A DNA stretch of 64,000 nt, taken from positions 1-64,000 of the forward strand of contig CANQJJ010000002.1 in assembly GCA_947624215.1 (NCBI GenBank). Direction: 5' to 3'. The position numbers and the translations under genes are program-made. The stretch's first letter is position 1. Each line of letters starts with the position of its first letter. A model generated the notes under the pieces. It did no database searches. It was not told the DNA's origin and saw only the letters and a program-made list of their open reading frames with translations. Positions 55,376 through 64,000 of the stretch are shown in pieces. The stretch is from an uncultured Clostridia bacterium. Its GTDB lineage: Bacteria > Bacillota > Clostridia > Christensenellales > Borkfalkiaceae.

Positions 55376-55404
55376 AGTATATCTCATTGCGCGGCAAAAA
55401 TCAA
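55376..55404 (-). promoter_or_regulatory. Promoter of candidate small RNA 2 (TTGATT-17-TATACT)
   Basis: Minus strand TTGATT TTTGCCGCGCAATGAGA TATACT. Confidence 0.8.
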
Positions 55405-55438
55405 GCGTTTTTTGAGATTTTCGGCGAGGAAGACATCT

Positions 55439-56419
55439 TCATAAATGCACATATTGCCGTTCGATCCCCTTCCCGATCCGCACGAGCACCTCATAGACCG
55501 TCGTCCCGTGCATGGTCGCATATTCCTCGAGATCCCGGAGCACGCGTTTTCTCGCACCGACTTTCGCCTCTCCCTCCGCGATACAGGCGTCCATGCACAG
55601 CTTTCCCACGCCGATCCCTCCCGCGCGGAAGAACCCGTTCCCGTAGCCGAGGCGGAGCGTGTAGAGCTTTCTTTGTGCCGTATAGCGCTGATAACCCGCC
55701 CCTTCGCCGCTTTGGCTACGTACATCCGCAACGGTCGCGTATAGTTTCATCGCCGGTCTGAGTTTGAGGGCATCGGAGGCGGCATAGCCGTATAATCCCA
55801 GCCCCACGCGCACGGCATCGCAGAACATCCCCGCGAGCGTTCCGTCCGTTGCGGAAAGATGGCAGACAGCCTGCGGGAGCCGCTCTTTTACGGCCTCGGA
55901 TGCGGCCTGAAACCGCGCGAACTGCTCTTCCCGCGCCGCGGCGTCCGTCGCAAGATAGAGATGTGAAAACATCCCCGTGACGTTCAGCCCCGCCCTGAGG
56001 CACTCCCCGAGAAAGGCGTCCGTCCGTTCAAACGGGATCCCGTAGCGGTTCATCCCCGTGTTGACGGCGAGATGCACGCGGACGCCTGTACCGCTTACAA
56101 GCCTGAGCGCACGCCGCGAGCCGACTGCCGCCGTGAGCCCGTAATGGCTCAACCGCAAAACCTCCTCTCGGTCGAGAGGAGGCGATAATACGAGAATATG
56201 TTTTCGGACCCCTGCCGTCCGAAGTGCCGCCCCCTCCTCCGCAGACGATACGGCAAAAGCGTCCACGTCGCGCTCGATGGCGAGCGAAACTATTTCGGCG
56301 CCATGCCCGTAGGCGTCATCTTTTACGACGGCGATGAGGGGAACTTTTGCGAATTTTTTCAGGGTGCGTGCATTGTGACGGATGGCGTCCACATCAATGA
56401 CTGCATAGACAGACCGCAT
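55439..56419 (-). CDS. alr: Alanine racemase
   Basis: VYAVIDVDAIRHNARTLKKF...VVKDDAYGHGA; HLAVNTGMNRYGI; RLGYGNGFFRAG. Confidence 0.93.
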   Translation of the reverse strand: MRSVYAVIDVDAIRHNARTLKKFAKVPLIAVVKDDAYGHGAEIVSLAIERDVDAFAVSSAEEGAALRTAGVRKHILVLSPPLDREEVLRLSHYGLTAAVGSRRALRLVSGTGVRVHLAVNTGMNRYGIPFERTDAFLGECLRAGLNVTGMFSHLYLATDAAAREEQFARFQAASEAVKERLPQAVCHLSATDGTLAGMFCDAVRVGLGLYGYAASDALKLRPAMKLYATVADVRSQSGEGAGYQRYTAQRKLYTLRLGYGNGFFRAGGIGVGKLCMDACIAEGEAKVGARKRVLRDLEEYATMHGTTVYEVLVRIGKGIERQYVHL

Positions 56420-56452
56420 ATCTTCATGATATGGCGGCAGGAGCGGGAAGTG

Positions 56453-57151
56453 TTACGGCTTGTAGATAAACCTGTGGCAGTTTTCGCATTCGACGACGTT
56501 GCCGCCCGCGAGCTCGCTCTGGTGGAATTTGGGGAACTCGAACCCGCACATGCAAAAATCTCCCGAGAGCGGAACGATGATGGGGAAAATGCGCTCCTTC
56601 CGCTTCTGCTGGTAACGGTCCATAATTGCGGGATCTATGTTTTTTGCAATCGATTCGAGCTTTTCGGTGATCTTCTTCACCTCGGGAGCCTTGGCATTGC
56701 GGAGCGTCTTGAATTTCTCGTTGTACTCCTTATACTGCTTCTGCATGGCGATGGTCTGTTCCCGCAGTTTCCGATACTCCTCGACCACGGCAGACGCCTC
56801 CGCGAGCAGTTTGTTGAGTTCATTCTTGATGGAACGCAGTCTGTCGAGCTGTGCCTGCGCATTCTTCTTATAGAAGGCGATATCGCCGCCCCCCTCGATC
56901 ATCTCCTCAAGCTCGGCATATTCCGCGACGGCGTGGGTCATGTCCTCGACGCGCCCCATGAGATCGTCCCGCGCGGTCCTGATCTCGATCGCGCGCTTCT
57001 CGAGGGATTCGAGTTTTTCGCGGGCGGCCTCCATGAACTTCTTCGCCTGCATGAATTTTTTCCGCTCTTCACTCGCGAGAAGTTCTTGCTCGATGGCGCG
57101 GAGCGCCGCATCCTCTCTTTGATATTCCAATAATTCCTTCAAAACGGGCAT
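56453..57151 (-). CDS. C4-type zinc-ribbon coiled-coil protein (CdsZ-like)
   Basis: Long coiled coil then CMCGFEFP...VVECENCHRFIYKP; adjacent to nif3. Confidence 0.85.
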   Translation of the reverse strand: MPVLKELLEYQREDAALRAIEQELLASEERKKFMQAKKFMEAAREKLESLEKRAIEIRTARDDLMGRVEDMTHAVAEYAELEEMIEGGGDIAFYKKNAQAQLDRLRSIKNELNKLLAEASAVVEEYRKLREQTIAMQKQYKEYNEKFKTLRNAKAPEVKKITEKLESIAKNIDPAIMDRYQQKRKERIFPIIVPLSGDFCMCGFEFPKFHQSELAGGNVVECENCHRFIYKP

Positions 57152-57172
57152 AATGATCCTCCTTTTTTCCTG

Positions 57173-57943
57173 TTATAGATACCGCTCGTCCGTAAAGGTC
57201 GATACGGGAATGCTCACTCTTTGGCGCACGGCCTCTGCAAAGCGCATGAAACCGTAGTTCTCCGCGGCATAATGGGTGAGAAGAATGAGATTCAGCCCAT
57301 GCTCCACCGCTTCCGTGATGAGATGATGTTTGGCATCGGAAGAGACGACGGTATCCGCACCCTCCCGCAAGGCAAAACGGATGGCGCCGTAGTCCAGTCC
57401 CGCGCCGCAAAAACAGGCAACGCGGCCGACGGGACGGTCTCCGTATGTAACCAGACGCTTGGTACGAAAGACCTGCGAGATCCGATCCGTAAAGGCCCTG
57501 CGGGAACACTCCTTGACGTCGAACACTCTCCCGTATGCCCCTGCGGACAGCTGCTCATAGACGGCGTCTGCCTGTTTGCCGCCCAGCCCGCGCATGAGGC
57601 ACTCGTCGATCCCCGCAGCGGCGGCGTCGAGATTGAGATGCGCCGAGATGACCGAGATCCCCGCCCGAATGCAGGCGACGAGCTTGTTCTCGTGTTCACG
57701 GTCTAACTTTGTAACGGGCATCCAGATGGCGGGATGGTGCGTCACGATGCAATCCGCCCCCACACGCTTAGCCTCTTCCACGGCGGCAAGGGAGAGATCG
57801 AGGGAGAAGAGCGCCCCCTCCGCCTCTTCGCTGCATTCCAGCAAGAGCCCGCTGTTGTCGTGATGCCCGAGCGCTATGTATTCCTCGGATAATGCAAAGG
57901 GCGCAAGGCCGTCTATCACTTCATAGAGTTCCTGTAATTTCAC
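57173..57943 (-). CDS. Nif3-like dinuclear metal centre protein (GTG start)
   Basis: DNSGLLLECSEEAEG, DCIVTHHPAIW, VISAHLNLDAA, SDAKHHLITEAVEHGLNLILLTHYAAE. Confidence 0.93.
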   Translation of the reverse strand: MKLQELYEVIDGLAPFALSEEYIALGHHDNSGLLLECSEEAEGALFSLDLSLAAVEEAKRVGADCIVTHHPAIWMPVTKLDREHENKLVACIRAGISVISAHLNLDAAAAGIDECLMRGLGGKQADAVYEQLSAGAYGRVFDVKECSRRAFTDRISQVFRTKRLVTYGDRPVGRVACFCGAGLDYGAIRFALREGADTVVSSDAKHHLITEAVEHGLNLILLTHYAAENYGFMRFAEAVRQRVSIPVSTFTDERYL

Positions 57944-58592
57944 AGATGATCTCCTCCGTTTCTTTGAGTTGTTCGGAAATTTTTTTTCGGCCTTCGGGGC
58001 CGAGCGGGCGCTCCGATCTCTCCCGCAATTTTTCTCTCTCTCCGAGAAGTTTTTGCACGAATGCCTCGGACTTGCCCGAGAGGTTGTCCCTCCCGTAGAG
58101 GAGCTGGCGGGCGGTATAGAAGTCCCCGCCGCTGCCGCGCCCCGCAATGAGATCGTAAAACTTTTTGCGGGTCTCCCCCTCCGAGAAGGTGATGTCCAGC
58201 TCGATGTGCGCCCCTCTTTCAAGGAGAAATGCCCGCACTTTTTCACAGTTCTTCATCGGTTGCAGAACAAACCGCCCGGGAAGGGACACGCGGGAGAGAA
58301 TGTGCACGATCTCCTCCCCGCCCATGCCTGCGATCAGCACGAGGTCGCACGGTTCGCGGATGCCGTCGAGGCCGTCGGCGACGACGGGGATACATCTTCC
58401 CGCCGCGATCTCTTCACGCAGGAGCGTCTCGGCCTTTTTGAGGGACTCCGCGCTGATGTCCGAGATATATGCCCTCTCGCACAGTCCGTTGTCGAGCATG
58501 TATTTGGTGCAGTAGCCGTGATCGCAGCCGATATCCGCGAAGACGCGGGCCCGTGAAAGCGCGCCGCAGAGCTTTGCGATGCGTTCCGTCAT
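57921..58592 (-). CDS. trmK: tRNA (adenine22-N1)-methyltransferase
   Basis: RVFADIGCDHGYCTKYML, LVLIAGMGGEEIVHIL. Confidence 0.92.
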   Translation of the reverse strand: MTERIAKLCGALSRARVFADIGCDHGYCTKYMLDNGLCERAYISDISAESLKKAETLLREEIAAGRCIPVVADGLDGIREPCDLVLIAGMGGEEIVHILSRVSLPGRFVLQPMKNCEKVRAFLLERGAHIELDITFSEGETRKKFYDLIAGRGSGGDFYTARQLLYGRDNLSGKSEAFVQKLLGEREKLRERSERPLGPEGRKKISEQLKETEEIICEITGTL

Positions 58593-59650
58593 CAGTTGTT
58601 GAGGAAGTCTCTGAGCTTCTTGCTCCGCGAGGGATGGCGGAGCTTGCGGAGCGCCTTTGCCTCGATCTGGCGGATGCGCTCACGCGTGACGTTGAATTCC
58701 CGCCCCACCTCTTCGAGCGTGCGGGGCTTCCCGTCGTCGATGCCGTAGCGGAGACGCAACACCTTCTCTTCGCGCGGCGTCAGGGTATCGAGCACGCCGA
58801 GGAGCTGTTCTTTGAGCATGATGAAGGTGACGGAATCCCCGGGCGTCTGCGTCTTGTCGTCCTCGATGAAATCGCCGAGATGGGAGTCTTCCTCCTCGCC
58901 GATGGGCGTCTCGAGGGAGACGGGATCCTGCGCGATCTTTTGGATCTCCATGACGCGCTGGACGTCGATCCCCATCGCCTCTGCGATCTCCTCGGGGGTG
59001 GGTTCGCGGCCGTTCTCCTGCAACAGCATGCGGGAGACGCGGGTGAGCTTGTTGATGGTCTCCACCATATGCACGGGGATACGGATGGTGCGCGCCTGAT
59101 CGGCAATGGCACGCGTGATGGATTGGCGGATCCACCACGTCGCATACGTCGAAAATTTGAATCCCTTCTGGTAGTCGAACTTCTCGACGGCCTTCATGAG
59201 GCCTAAATTGCCCTCCTGTATGAGGTCAAGGAAGAGCATGCCCCGCCCGACATAGCGTTTGGCAATGGAGACGACGAGGCGGAGGTTGGCCTCCGAAAGA
59301 CGGCGCTTCGCGTCCTCATCCCCCTCTTGCATCCTGCGGGCAAGTTCGATCTCCTCATCCCCCGAGAGAAGCGGCACACGGCCGATGTCCTTCAAATACA
59401 TCTTCACGGGGTCGTCGAGCCCGATGTCCGAGAGCGCCTGCTCAAACAGCTCGCGGTCGCGCTCGTCTTCATCGTAAATGGAGACGCCCGTCTCCGGGAG
59501 GACCTTATACACCTGCTCGATCTGTTGCGGCGTCAAATCGTATTTTTCGAGGATGTCGCACAGCGCGTTCGTCGACACGCTGCCCTTCATTTTGTAGCTC
59601 GATGCAATCGAATCAATGATCTCGGTGAGTTGTTGTTCGGTAACCATCAA
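58592..59650 (-). CDS. rpoD: Primary sigma factor
   Basis: [83 protein letters not shown]. Confidence 0.98.
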   Translation of the reverse strand: MMVTEQQLTEIIDSIASSYKMKGSVSTNALCDILEKYDLTPQQIEQVYKVLPETGVSIYDEDERDRELFEQALSDIGLDDPVKMYLKDIGRVPLLSGDEEIELARRMQEGDEDAKRRLSEANLRLVVSIAKRYVGRGMLFLDLIQEGNLGLMKAVEKFDYQKGFKFSTYATWWIRQSITRAIADQARTIRIPVHMVETINKLTRVSRMLLQENGREPTPEEIAEAMGIDVQRVMEIQKIAQDPVSLETPIGEEEDSHLGDFIEDDKTQTPGDSVTFIMLKEQLLGVLDTLTPREEKVLRLRYGIDDGKPRTLEEVGREFNVTRERIRQIEAKALRKLRHPSRSKKLRDFLNN

Positions 59651-61446
59651 ATTTTTCCTCCGCTCTGTTTCTTCAATTTCTTTGTATATTCGTCGATCCG
59701 TCTGAGGATCTCCAATCGTTCCCCGTCCGTCTGCGCGGCGGTGTAGCGCTCCCGCTCCTTTGCGATGCGGTCTGTGAGCGTCTTGCGGTCGATGACGGCG
59801 AGGCAGTCGGCGAAATATCTCTCCGCGTTCTCCCCGTCGAGGTTGTCGCCGTAGTCGAGGTTGAGCACCTCGGCAAGTTCGCCGTCGGGGTCCATCAATT
59901 CGAAGATCCCGCCCGCATGCACGCGCCCCGTCTTCCTGCCATTCATAATATACCCGGCGATGACGCGATGTTCATCGTTGGTAAATTCCCGTTCGCCGAG
60001 GTCGCAATCCAAGGTATAGGGCTTGGAGAGCAGGCATGCCGCGAGGACAAAGCGGGCGGCGCGCGTCTCCCCGTCCGAGGCGTCCCGTTTGGGCAGAGAG
60101 CCGTCACGGGGAACGTCGGGCTGTTTTACGGGTTTGGCGGCGCCCTGTTCGAGATCGTGTTCCAGCGCCTGCCTGCTGATCCCGCTGATCTCGGAAATGC
60201 GGGCGAGCAATTCCTCCCTCTCCGCGGCGCTCTCCGCATCGCGGATGACGGTAAGTGCCTCGCGCACGAAATCCCGCTTCTCATAGGGGTCGTTCACATG
60301 ATATTTGCGTTGCACGGCGAGGATCCGGAAATCAATGAGCGGCATGGCGGCGTCGAGACATTTCCGGTATCCCTCCGTCCCCTGCCTGCGAACGACGTCA
60401 TCGGGATCCATTCCCTCCGGCATGGGGACGACGCGGACCTTCAAGCCCTCCGCTTTGAGGATGTCGAGCCCGCGCAGATTTGCCGATTGCCCCGCAAAAT
60501 CCCCGTCGTAACTGATGAGCACGGTGTCTGTATATCGCTTGGCAAGGCGGGCCTGCTCCTTGGTCAGGGAGGTCCCCATGCTCGCGACGACGTTGTGAAA
60601 TCCCGCCTGATATAGAGAAATGGCGTCCATGTAGCCCTCTACCATGATGAGATAGGGAATGGCGCCCGCCCGTTTCTCCTTCTTCACGAGATTGATGTTG
60701 AAGAGATTTTTGCTCTTGTCGAAGAGCATCGTCTCGCGGGTATTTTTGTATTTCGCGTGGTCCGTGGGCCTCATCACCCTGCCGCCGAAGGCAACGACTT
60801 CATCCATATGGTTGATAATGGGAATGATGAGCCTGCCTCCCTCGGCGTCGATGAGCCTTCCCTCCTCCGTTCTGGAGCAGGCCCCGCTCTCGACGCACTC
60901 CTCGGGCGTGAACCCGTTCGCGAGCAAATAGGCAGGGAGCCCGTAGAAATCAAGGGAGGCCCCCAAGCCGAATTTCTTCATCACGGAGGGCTGGATCCCC
61001 CGCTTTGCGAGATAATCCACATGCTCTTCCGCGCGCCCCGAATAGAGGTTTTTCAGATAAAAACGCGCCGAAAGGCGCATGAGTGAGGAGAGCCTGTCCC
61101 GTTTTTTTTTCTTGGCCGCGGCTTCCTCCGCGGCACGGTCGTCGTAGGCAGGGACCTCCAATCCTACGCGGGCAGCCAAAATCTGGACCGCCTGCATAAA
61201 ATCAACGTTTTCATATTCCTTGACGAATGTGATGACGTCGCCCGAGGCATGACAGCCGAAGCAGTGGTAATATCTGTCGGCGGCATTGATCGCGAAGGAG
61301 GGCGTCTTTTCGTGGTGGAACGGGCAACACGCCCAATATTGATACCCGCGCCGCTCCAGCTTGATATAGGAGCCGATGACTTCGACGATGTCGTTTTTCT
61401 CTTTCAGCTGTTGCTTGAATTCCTCAAACGCGGTACTTCGCGTCAT
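59647..61446 (-). CDS. dnaG: DNA primase
   Basis: [64 protein letters not shown]. Confidence 0.97.
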   Translation of the reverse strand: MTRSTAFEEFKQQLKEKNDIVEVIGSYIKLERRGYQYWACCPFHHEKTPSFAINAADRYYHCFGCHASGDVITFVKEYENVDFMQAVQILAARVGLEVPAYDDRAAEEAAAKKKKRDRLSSLMRLSARFYLKNLYSGRAEEHVDYLAKRGIQPSVMKKFGLGASLDFYGLPAYLLANGFTPEECVESGACSRTEEGRLIDAEGGRLIIPIINHMDEVVAFGGRVMRPTDHAKYKNTRETMLFDKSKNLFNINLVKKEKRAGAIPYLIMVEGYMDAISLYQAGFHNVVASMGTSLTKEQARLAKRYTDTVLISYDGDFAGQSANLRGLDILKAEGLKVRVVPMPEGMDPDDVVRRQGTEGYRKCLDAAMPLIDFRILAVQRKYHVNDPYEKRDFVREALTVIRDAESAAEREELLARISEISGISRQALEHDLEQGAAKPVKQPDVPRDGSLPKRDASDGETRAARFVLAACLLSKPYTLDCDLGEREFTNDEHRVIAGYIMNGRKTGRVHAGGIFELMDPDGELAEVLNLDYGDNLDGENAERYFADCLAVIDRKTLTDRIAKERERYTAAQTDGERLEILRRIDEYTKKLKKQSGGKI

Positions 61447-62435
61447 ACGCTTCCCTCCCGCGGCACAAACAATCGCTTAAACACGTTGATGGCGTACCTG
61501 TCGGACATCGAGGAGATGTAATCGCAAACGGCACGGGAGACATCCTCCTCGGCCGTCTTGCGGTAGAGGGCGGGAAGTTCCTCGGGGCGGTCGTTGAAAT
61601 ATGTATAGAGACTTTCGAGCATGCGCTCCGCGCTCTCCTGTATCAGCTTGTTCGCCTCCTCATAGACGTGCGTAAACATGTAGCTTCTGAGCTCGTCGAG
61701 GGCGGCCTGCTTCTCTTCGGACATGCGCACATACGGCTTCCCCTCGGAGACGTTGCAGATGTCGAGGATGGCCGTGTTGATGCGGGAAGAAGTGCTTTCA
61801 CCGAAGACACGGATCGGCCCGGCGGGAAGCTCGTCCCGTTTGACAAAACCCGCGCGGATCGCGTCCTCGATGTCGTGGTTGATATAGGCAATGCGGTCGG
61901 CAAGGGAGACGACGACGCCCTCGAGCGTGGCGGGCTTTCCGCTCTTGGTGTGGTTCAGGATCCCGTCCCGCACTTCGAACGTGAGATTGAGCCCCATGCC
62001 GTCTTTTTCATAGATGTCGACAACGCGGAGAGATTGGACCGAATGGCGGAATCCCGTGGGACAGAGCTTATCCAGCATCCGCTCCCCGACATGTCCGAAG
62101 GGCGTGTGGCCGAGGTCGTGCCCGAGCGCGATCGCCTCCGCGAGATCTTCATTCAAGGAGAGATTGCGCGCCAGCGCACGGGCGATCTGGGATACGTCGA
62201 GCGTGTGCGTCAGGCGCGACATGTAGTGGTCGCCGTCCGGTGCAAAGAAGACCTGCGTCTTGTTTTTCAGACGAAGAAACGCCTTGGAATAGATGATCCT
62301 GTCGCGGTCACGCTGAAAATCCGTGCGCATACAGCACGGCTCCTCTTCGCGGGCCCTTCCGCGCGTATCTTTGGACTTGGTTGCGTAGGGAGAGAGAAAT
62401 TGCTCCTCCATCAGATAGACGCGATCTTTCATCAT
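61443..62435 (-). CDS. dGTP triphosphohydrolase-like HD protein
   Basis: RDRIIYSKAFLRLKNKTQVF, RLTHTLDVSQIARALAR, EAIALGHDLGHTPFGH. Confidence 0.95.
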   Translation of the reverse strand: MMKDRVYLMEEQFLSPYATKSKDTRGRAREEEPCCMRTDFQRDRDRIIYSKAFLRLKNKTQVFFAPDGDHYMSRLTHTLDVSQIARALARNLSLNEDLAEAIALGHDLGHTPFGHVGERMLDKLCPTGFRHSVQSLRVVDIYEKDGMGLNLTFEVRDGILNHTKSGKPATLEGVVVSLADRIAYINHDIEDAIRAGFVKRDELPAGPIRVFGESTSSRINTAILDICNVSEGKPYVRMSEEKQAALDELRSYMFTHVYEEANKLIQESAERMLESLYTYFNDRPEELPALYRKTAEEDVSRAVCDYISSMSDRYAINVFKRLFVPREGSV

Positions 62436-62498
62436 TCAGTTATTTCGCCAAATTTCAAAAAAAGTCCTCTTTTTATCAAAATTTTTTTCAAAACGAAT

Positions 62499-62519
62499 GT
62501 TTTATGTCTGACATAATAC
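62499..62519. repeat. Dispersed palindrome copy 6: GTTTTATGTCTGACATAATAC
   Basis: 8-5-8 layout with one mismatch. Confidence 0.75.
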
Positions 62520-62552
62520 TATCTAAATTGCCGAATACTGGCACATCGATTC

Positions 62553-64000
62553 CTATTTTCTGCGCCTGAACACGGGGATCTCATCGAGCGGCACGTCCAC
62601 CGTGTAGGTGCCTCCCGCGAACCGCTCTCCCGTGAAGTAGTTTTCCCACTCCCCCGCCGGCAGGTAGACTTCGCGGCAGCGCATGCCCTCATACAGCACG
62701 GGGGCAACGAGAAGTTGGCTGCCGAGCATGTATTCATCGGCCACATCCCACGCCCGCCCGTCCTCGGGGAATTCGAAAAAGAGCGTGCGCATGACGGGAT
62801 ACCCCTTCTCGCTCGCCTCCCGAAAGACGCTTTTCAGATATTCCTTCATCTCCGTGCGGACGCGCACAAATTTTTCAAGGATCGCCCCTGTCTCTTCTCC
62901 ATAGCTCCAAATTTCATTGGGGCGGCCCGTCGGGGAGAACCCGCCGCCGTAGTCGAGATCGGAAAGGTTGGGGATGTCGTGCGGGCCTCTGTCTCCGTGC
63001 AGGCGCAGGACGGGAGAGAAAGTGGAAAATTCAAACCATCGGATGAGGAGCTCGGAAAATCCCTTTGCCGTCACATCGCCGAAAAAGCCGCCCGTGTCCG
63101 TCGTCCACCAGGGGATGCCTGCAATGCCGATGTGAAGTCCGGCCGCGAGCTGGTCGCGGAGCGTGCGGAAATTGGAGCAGATATCGCCCGACCAAACGAC
63201 GACGGCATATTTTTGGCTCCCCACCCAAGCACTGCGCGCAAGGCTCACGATATCCTCGCATCCCTGCCGTTTCAATCCCTCGTAGAAACCCTTCGCGTGT
63301 TCGCGCGGATAGAGATTGCCCGCTTTGACGACGGGCCCGTTGCGGTAGCGGAAATGCTCGAAATCGTAGGCGGCATACTCCGGTTCCGCCTCGTCGAGCC
63401 AAAAACAGTCGACGCCCTTGTCGAAGTAGTTCTGTTTGATACAGGTCCACAGATACTCGCGCGCCTCGGCGTTGGTCGCATCATAGATGACGGTGTCGCC
63501 TTGAAAATCAAAGCACTGCGGGGCGCCGCGCTCCGTGCGGACAAGGAGCCCCCTTGAACGCATGGACTCATAATTGACGCTCTTCCTGTCCACGGTGGGC
63601 CAGACGGAGACCATACAGCGCACCCCCATCCCGTGCAATTCTTCCGTCATCGCGGAAACATCCGGCCAATACGCAGGGTCGAATGCCCAATCCCCCTGTC
63701 TGACCCAATGGAAGAAATCGATGACGATGACGTCGAGCGGAATTTTGCGGCGGCGATATTCCCGGGCCACGGAGAGCACTTCCTCCTGCGTACGGTAGCG
63801 CAACTTGCTCTGCCACAGGCCAAGTGCATTTTCGGGGAAAGCAGGCGCGCGGCCCGTCACCTCTGTGTATCGCTCCAAGATCTCCTTGGGGTCTCCCGCG
63901 ACGACCCAATAGTCGATCTCGTCGGTGCAGACTTCCCGCCACTGCGTAACATTCGCGCCGAACGTCGCCTCTCCGACCCCGGGATGATTGAGCAGGAACC
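62553..64000 (-). CDS. Glycoside hydrolase family 31 (alpha-glucosidase/xylosidase-like), truncated at the window edge
   Basis: VIVIDFFHWVRQGDWAFDPAYWPD, WLDEAEPEY, WSGDI; the frame stays open to base 64000 (NHPGVGEATFG...DYWVVAGDPKEILERYTEVTG). Confidence 0.92.
   Translation of the reverse strand, partial: FLLNHPGVGEATFGANVTQWREVCTDEIDYWVVAGDPKEILERYTEVTGRAPAFPENALGLWQSKLRYRTQEEVLSVAREYRRRKIPLDVIVIDFFHWVRQGDWAFDPAYWPDVSAMTEELHGMGVRCMVSVWPTVDRKSVNYESMRSRGLLVRTERGAPQCFDFQGDTVIYDATNAEAREYLWTCIKQNYFDKGVDCFWLDEAEPEYAAYDFEHFRYRNGPVVKAGNLYPREHAKGFYEGLKRQGCEDIVSLARSAWVGSQKYAVVVWSGDICSNFRTLRDQLAAGLHIGIAGIPWWTTDTGGFFGDVTAKGFSELLIRWFEFSTFSPVLRLHGDRGPHDIPNLSDLDYGGGFSPTGRPNEIWSYGEETGAILEKFVRVRTEMKEYLKSVFREASEKGYPVMRTLFFEFPEDGRAWDVADEYMLGSQLLVAPVLYEGMRCREVYLPAGEWENYFTGERFAGGTYTVDVPLDEIPVFRRRK

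Noticed and set aside
1-64000. CRISPR arrays, transposases, phage genes, tRNA and rRNA genes
   Set aside because: None seen: no regularly spaced repeats beyond the ftsZ linker, and no recognisable transposase, integrase or tRNA T-loop signature.

Overview
The window is a gene-dense, high-GC bacterial chromosome segment, probably from an uncultured Clostridia-type Bacillota (inference from gene order and protein character). Most genes lie on the minus strand in overlapping operons, often with 4-bp ATGA overlaps. From left to right it carries: a reversed dcw cell-wall/division cluster (mraZ-rsmH-ftsL-pbp-murE-mraY-murD-ftsW-murA-ftsQ, then ftsA-ftsZ from its own promoter); murI; rpsT; a cupin-HTH regulator with a potABCD-like operon; a block of uncharacterised membrane proteins with a small ribbon-helix-helix (RHH) protein, an ABC-2 exporter and an SPFH protein; miaB-mutS-mutL-miaA-ynbB; sir2; a class A PBP; thiI-nifS; a cwlD-like amidase; nfnAB-like genes; degV; rarA; a patatin; ylbJ; rsmD-coaD-aroF-pheA; alr; cdsZ-like/nif3/trmK/rpoD/dnaG/dgt; and a truncated GH31. 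I saw no rRNA, tRNA, CRISPR array or transposase. The strongest unexplained signals are: (1) a dispersed 21-bp palindrome family (GTAYTATG-N5-CATARTAC, six copies, two inside coding sequence); (2) two tandem, independently promoted, terminator-ended ~100-nt candidate ncRNAs at 55077-55369; (3) a perfect intrinsic terminator overlapping the start codon of the cwlD-like gene; (4) a division PBP reading frame that follows the ftsL stop in frame with no conventional start near its Shine-Dalgarno; and (5) an SPFH/ABC/RHH locus with an 11-bp tandem operator-like repeat at its promoter. All family calls come from reading the translated ORFs; no database search was run.
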